A program made the translations under genes and the position numbers. Below, piece after piece: positions 8,201 to 9,583 of a stretch of DNA of 9,583 nt. Under the pieces are notes generated by a model. That model had not been told where the DNA came from. It did not search any database and saw nothing but the letters and a program-made list of their open reading frames with translations. The stretch's first letter is position 1. Each line of letters opens with the position of its first letter. The stretch is from an uncultured Chitinophagaceae bacterium (GTDB taxonomy: Bacteria > Bacteroidota > Bacteroidia > Chitinophagales > Chitinophagaceae): the NCBI GenBank assembly GCA_937900675.1, contig CALCEA010000128.1:1-9583 (forward strand), in the 5' to 3' direction.

Positions 8201-8372
8201 AAATAACTTAAGCATCAACTTTAGCGGAAGAAATCTTATTTCATGGGATAAGTACAATGGATACGATCCAGAAGTAAACTCTGGTGGACAAAGCACTATC
8301 TTAAGAGGAATCGATTTTGGTGCAACTCCTATCCCTCGTACTTTCAGTTTTGGTATCAAAGCTGATTTTTAA
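5256..8372 (+). CDS. SusC/RagA-family TonB-linked outer-membrane transporter
   Basis: This 1038-residue protein is a complete SusC-type TonB-dependent importer. A signal peptide (1-30) probably ends at SIA before QVAITG. A carboxypeptidase-regulatory-like beta-sandwich follows (about 32-110; GKVTNQKDNSALEGISIVIKGT...GFKSQDI). LDEVVVTG (115-122) is the SusC signature and TonB-box region. The plug (about 124-268) shows LRGISSV, EPLYIVDGVIINN and NGAAAAATYGSRANAGVI; the usual order in this family is SRAANGV, so ANAG is a small variation. The rest is the beta-barrel, ending in PRTFSFGIKADF with a terminal Phe as expected for BAM-assembled proteins. There is no N-terminal STN domain, so anti-sigma/ECF signalling is unlikely. 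It would import a ligand too large or scarce for porins, captured by the SusD lipoprotein encoded 25 bp downstream. The substrate, often an oligosaccharide, is not determinable. Confidence 0.96.
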   Translation: MKLQKTKKPFLTRLMMVLTLLSTFGFSSIAQVAITGKVTNQKDNSALEGISIVIKGTKKGTNTDNNGNFSLTHTANSAFTITASGVGFKSQDILVDPKGNTKGIAIALAEQFSKLDEVVVTGTSAGTTKRQLGSYVSTVNAEDLNKGATGNILAALQGKTAGAQISQNSGDPAGGISVRLRGISSVLSSSEPLYIVDGVIINNATNRVTNTSSNYDGGNFVGTIGQSRMVDINPADIERVEVLNGAAAAATYGSRANAGVIQIFTKRGKTGAAKVSFSSTFMSSSLRKKLEVNQSAVKFGGPTDGPGALTQDIITAPFATTTTPVTRYDYQDYIFRTASGTDNTISISGGTDKTKYYFGGSYFMNQGIIKNTDFQRFSFRSNIDQTINKWLSMSLGLNYTNSSANEKPDGQSFFSPTNSVTIIGNFHDIWTRDANGNIKAVGERGRINPVSVIEDIKQKQTTSRIISNFGVKMKPIKNLTVDYVMGIDNYAQNGTTYIPPYAYNANPAFFGGGLTLDPTQNGYASASTNSFFQINHDVSANYNWNITDNLVSTTQVGFSQQYEQNKYQLLQGRGFAPFIQTVNGASTVLPGIDDRSEISVTGTYVQQNFKFRNNFFVTGAVRRDGSSVFGQNQRNQTYSKASASYVISSTEFFNSLRLKNFVDLLKVRIAYGESGNLTGIGAYSRFNSYSSNSFLSRSALNSSSVLANENVKPERQAETEFGMDLGMFNNRVNVTLNVYNKKVTDLLINRQLAPTNGFSSLLDNFGSLENKGYEVMLSLVPVQTKNLKWEMTTIYNHNENKALKIGQALTLLSTNAGAPVAIIEGQPIGVFYGTYFARNADGTLLTNAAGIPQTAKGTQGSVTAPTETKDASGLPTGTVLRKVIGNPNPKYTASWVNEVSYKKWAFRAQIDMVHGVDVFNADFRTRQGVGNGKVAQQEQQGFLPRGYISGVYAIEEWRVDKGDYVKLRELSISYNLGKVAFANNLSINFSGRNLISWDKYNGYDPEVNSGGQSTILRGIDFGATPIPRTFSFGIKADF

Positions 8373-8397
8373 TCCATCATTCAAAAATTAATTGACA

Positions 8398-9583
8398 ATG
8401 AAAAAGATTCAATATATCATTCAAAGTGCTTTCTTGCTGGGGGTAGTAACCTTAACCAGTTGTAAGAAAGAATTCGTCAACCCAAATGCCCCTACTACCG
8501 ATCAGGTATTTAGTTCTGCAAGAGGTTTAGTTGGCGTAAACATTGGCAACCAAAGAACATTTGCTTTGGGTGGCGCTAGTGTGGTTTATGGTGTAGTAAC
8601 TGCCAATGCATTTACTACCAACGAAGTAATATTAATGAACTCTGGAAATACTGCAGAGTTCCAATTTAGCAAAGGAGGTTCAAGTGTAGATGCAACCAAT
8701 ACTGTATTGGGAAATATCTGGACCAACTCTAATAAAGTAATCTATGATGCCAATTCAGTAATTACTGCAGCTGAAGCATTAAACGACAAAGCATATGCTA
8801 GTGGTTTAATTGCACATGCTTCTATTTTAAAAGCTATGGCTTATGGAAGTATGAGTATGTTATGGGAAAAAGTACCTGGAACAGTGGGTGCGAATGCTAC
8901 ATTCATTGACAGAATGGATGGTTATGCAAAAGCAATCGCTGCCATTGATTTTGCCTTAGGTAAAATTAGTGCTAATGCAATTAGTGCAAGTTATGTATCT
9001 GATGCAGTTGCAGGTATTGATTATGTGAACACTTTGTATGCATTAAAAGCTAGATACTTATTGTTCTCTGGTAAGAATGCAGATGCGTTAGCTGCTGCAA
9101 ACTTAGTAGACCTTACAAAGAAATCTACTTTCAATTACGACGCCGTAAGCACTAATCCAATTTTTACTGTAGCTACTGCAACTAATAATGTGTATCAACC
9201 AAAAGATTCTACCTTAGGTTTACCTGCAGATTTAGCTCCTGTAGCTGCAGATGGTCGTATAGCTTTTTATACCTCTATCAATGCCACTGTAGCACCAAGA
9301 TTTAGAATCAATGGTTTCTATAATGCAACAACTGCAGCTATTCCATTGTACTTGCCAAGCGAGATTACTTTAATCAAAGCAGAAGCTAGTGCAAGAACTG
9401 GAAATTTAACAGCTGCATTGACTGAGTTAAATAAAGTAATTACAAAAACAGCTGCTGCTGATCCTTTCAAAGTCGGTGCTAACTTGCCTGCTTCAACTGC
9501 TTCTACTGCTGACGCAATTTTAACAGAGATTTACAGAAATAGATGTATTGAATTGTTTATGTCTGGTTTAAAATTAGAAGACA
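8398..9583 (+). CDS. SusD/RagB-family nutrient-binding lipoprotein (cut by right edge)
   Basis: From the ATG at 8398 the frame stays open for 395 codons to the window edge, with no stop. The start is a lipoprotein signal (MKKIQYIIQSAFLLGVVTLTSC, lipidated Cys22) followed by KKEFVNPNAPT, a typical SusD N terminus. Lys-Lys-Glu after the Cys resembles the surface-export signal of Bacteroidota lipoproteins. The central part is alpha-helical, as in the TPR-containing SusD fold. Near the end, YLPSEITLIKAEASARTGNL and ILTEIYRNRCIELFMSGLKLED match the conserved SusD elements 'SEv-l-i-AEa-aR-G' and 'e-I--eR--EL--EG-r--D'. The C-terminal tail, probably some tens of residues, is missing. It should form the lid of the SusC barrel and capture the ligand at the cell surface. 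The low similarity of the first two-thirds to well-known SusD proteins gives no substrate clue. Confidence 0.92.
   Translation, partial: MKKIQYIIQSAFLLGVVTLTSCKKEFVNPNAPTTDQVFSSARGLVGVNIGNQRTFALGGASVVYGVVTANAFTTNEVILMNSGNTAEFQFSKGGSSVDATNTVLGNIWTNSNKVIYDANSVITAAEALNDKAYASGLIAHASILKAMAYGSMSMLWEKVPGTVGANATFIDRMDGYAKAIAAIDFALGKISANAISASYVSDAVAGIDYVNTLYALKARYLLFSGKNADALAAANLVDLTKKSTFNYDAVSTNPIFTVATATNNVYQPKDSTLGLPADLAPVAADGRIAFYTSINATVAPRFRINGFYNATTAAIPLYLPSEITLIKAEASARTGNLTAALTELNKVITKTAAADPFKVGANLPASTASTADAILTEIYRNRCIELFMSGLKLED

Noticed and set aside
8373..8397. Possible attenuating hairpin between susC and susD
   Set aside because: The 25-bp gap is AT-rich with no complementary arms longer than a few bases.

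Overview
The window looks like chromosomal DNA from an AT-rich member of the Bacteroidota, most likely Chitinophagaceae-like (genus not determinable). The reasons are a SusC/SusD-type outer-membrane uptake pair, Bacteroidota-style lipoprotein signals, start codons preceded by A/T-rich sequence without clear Shine-Dalgarno motifs, and a ThuA/PQQ-dependent sugar dehydrogenase-like fusion lipoprotein that is common in this phylum. There are no tRNA or rRNA genes, insertion sequences, CRISPR arrays or signs of phage.

Layout. Positions 1-134 (minus) hold the first 44 codons of an exported protein, probably an M28-type peptidase. Positions 213-926 (minus) encode a five-helix VIT1/CCC1-family Fe/Mn transporter. 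A 79-bp divergent intergenic region (927-1005) separates it from the plus-strand genes. Positions 1006-3120 encode a ThuA-like plus GSDH-type beta-propeller lipoprotein. It is followed after 6 bp by an apparently exported class V (isopenicillin N epimerase-like) PLP enzyme (3127-4392). A 100-bp gap (4393-4492) holds two inverted repeats: a terminator-like hairpin just after the aminotransferase, and a perfect 11-bp inverted repeat whose right arm touches the start codon of a DeoR/GlpR-type regulator (4493-5239). That regulator is followed after 16 bp by a SusC-type TonB-dependent transporter (5256-8372), and after a further 25 bp by a SusD-type lipoprotein (8398 to the right edge, incomplete).

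How the genes may work together. The regulator, SusC and SusD are tightly packed and most likely form one transcription unit: a carbohydrate (or other nutrient) importer controlled by a DeoR-type repressor rather than by the ECF-sigma/anti-sigma or hybrid two-component systems usual for SusCD loci. SusC lacks the N-terminal STN signalling domain, which fits that reading. The upstream ThuA/GSDH and PLP-enzyme pair is probably a separate two-gene unit of envelope enzymes. Whether it acts on the same substrate is unknown. No catabolic enzymes that would identify the substrate lie inside the window; any would be beyond the right edge.

I see no clearly new system. The most interesting points are the inverted repeat at the regulator's start, the DeoR-SusCD pairing, and the apparently exported PLP enzyme paired with a short ThuA-GSDH lipoprotein.
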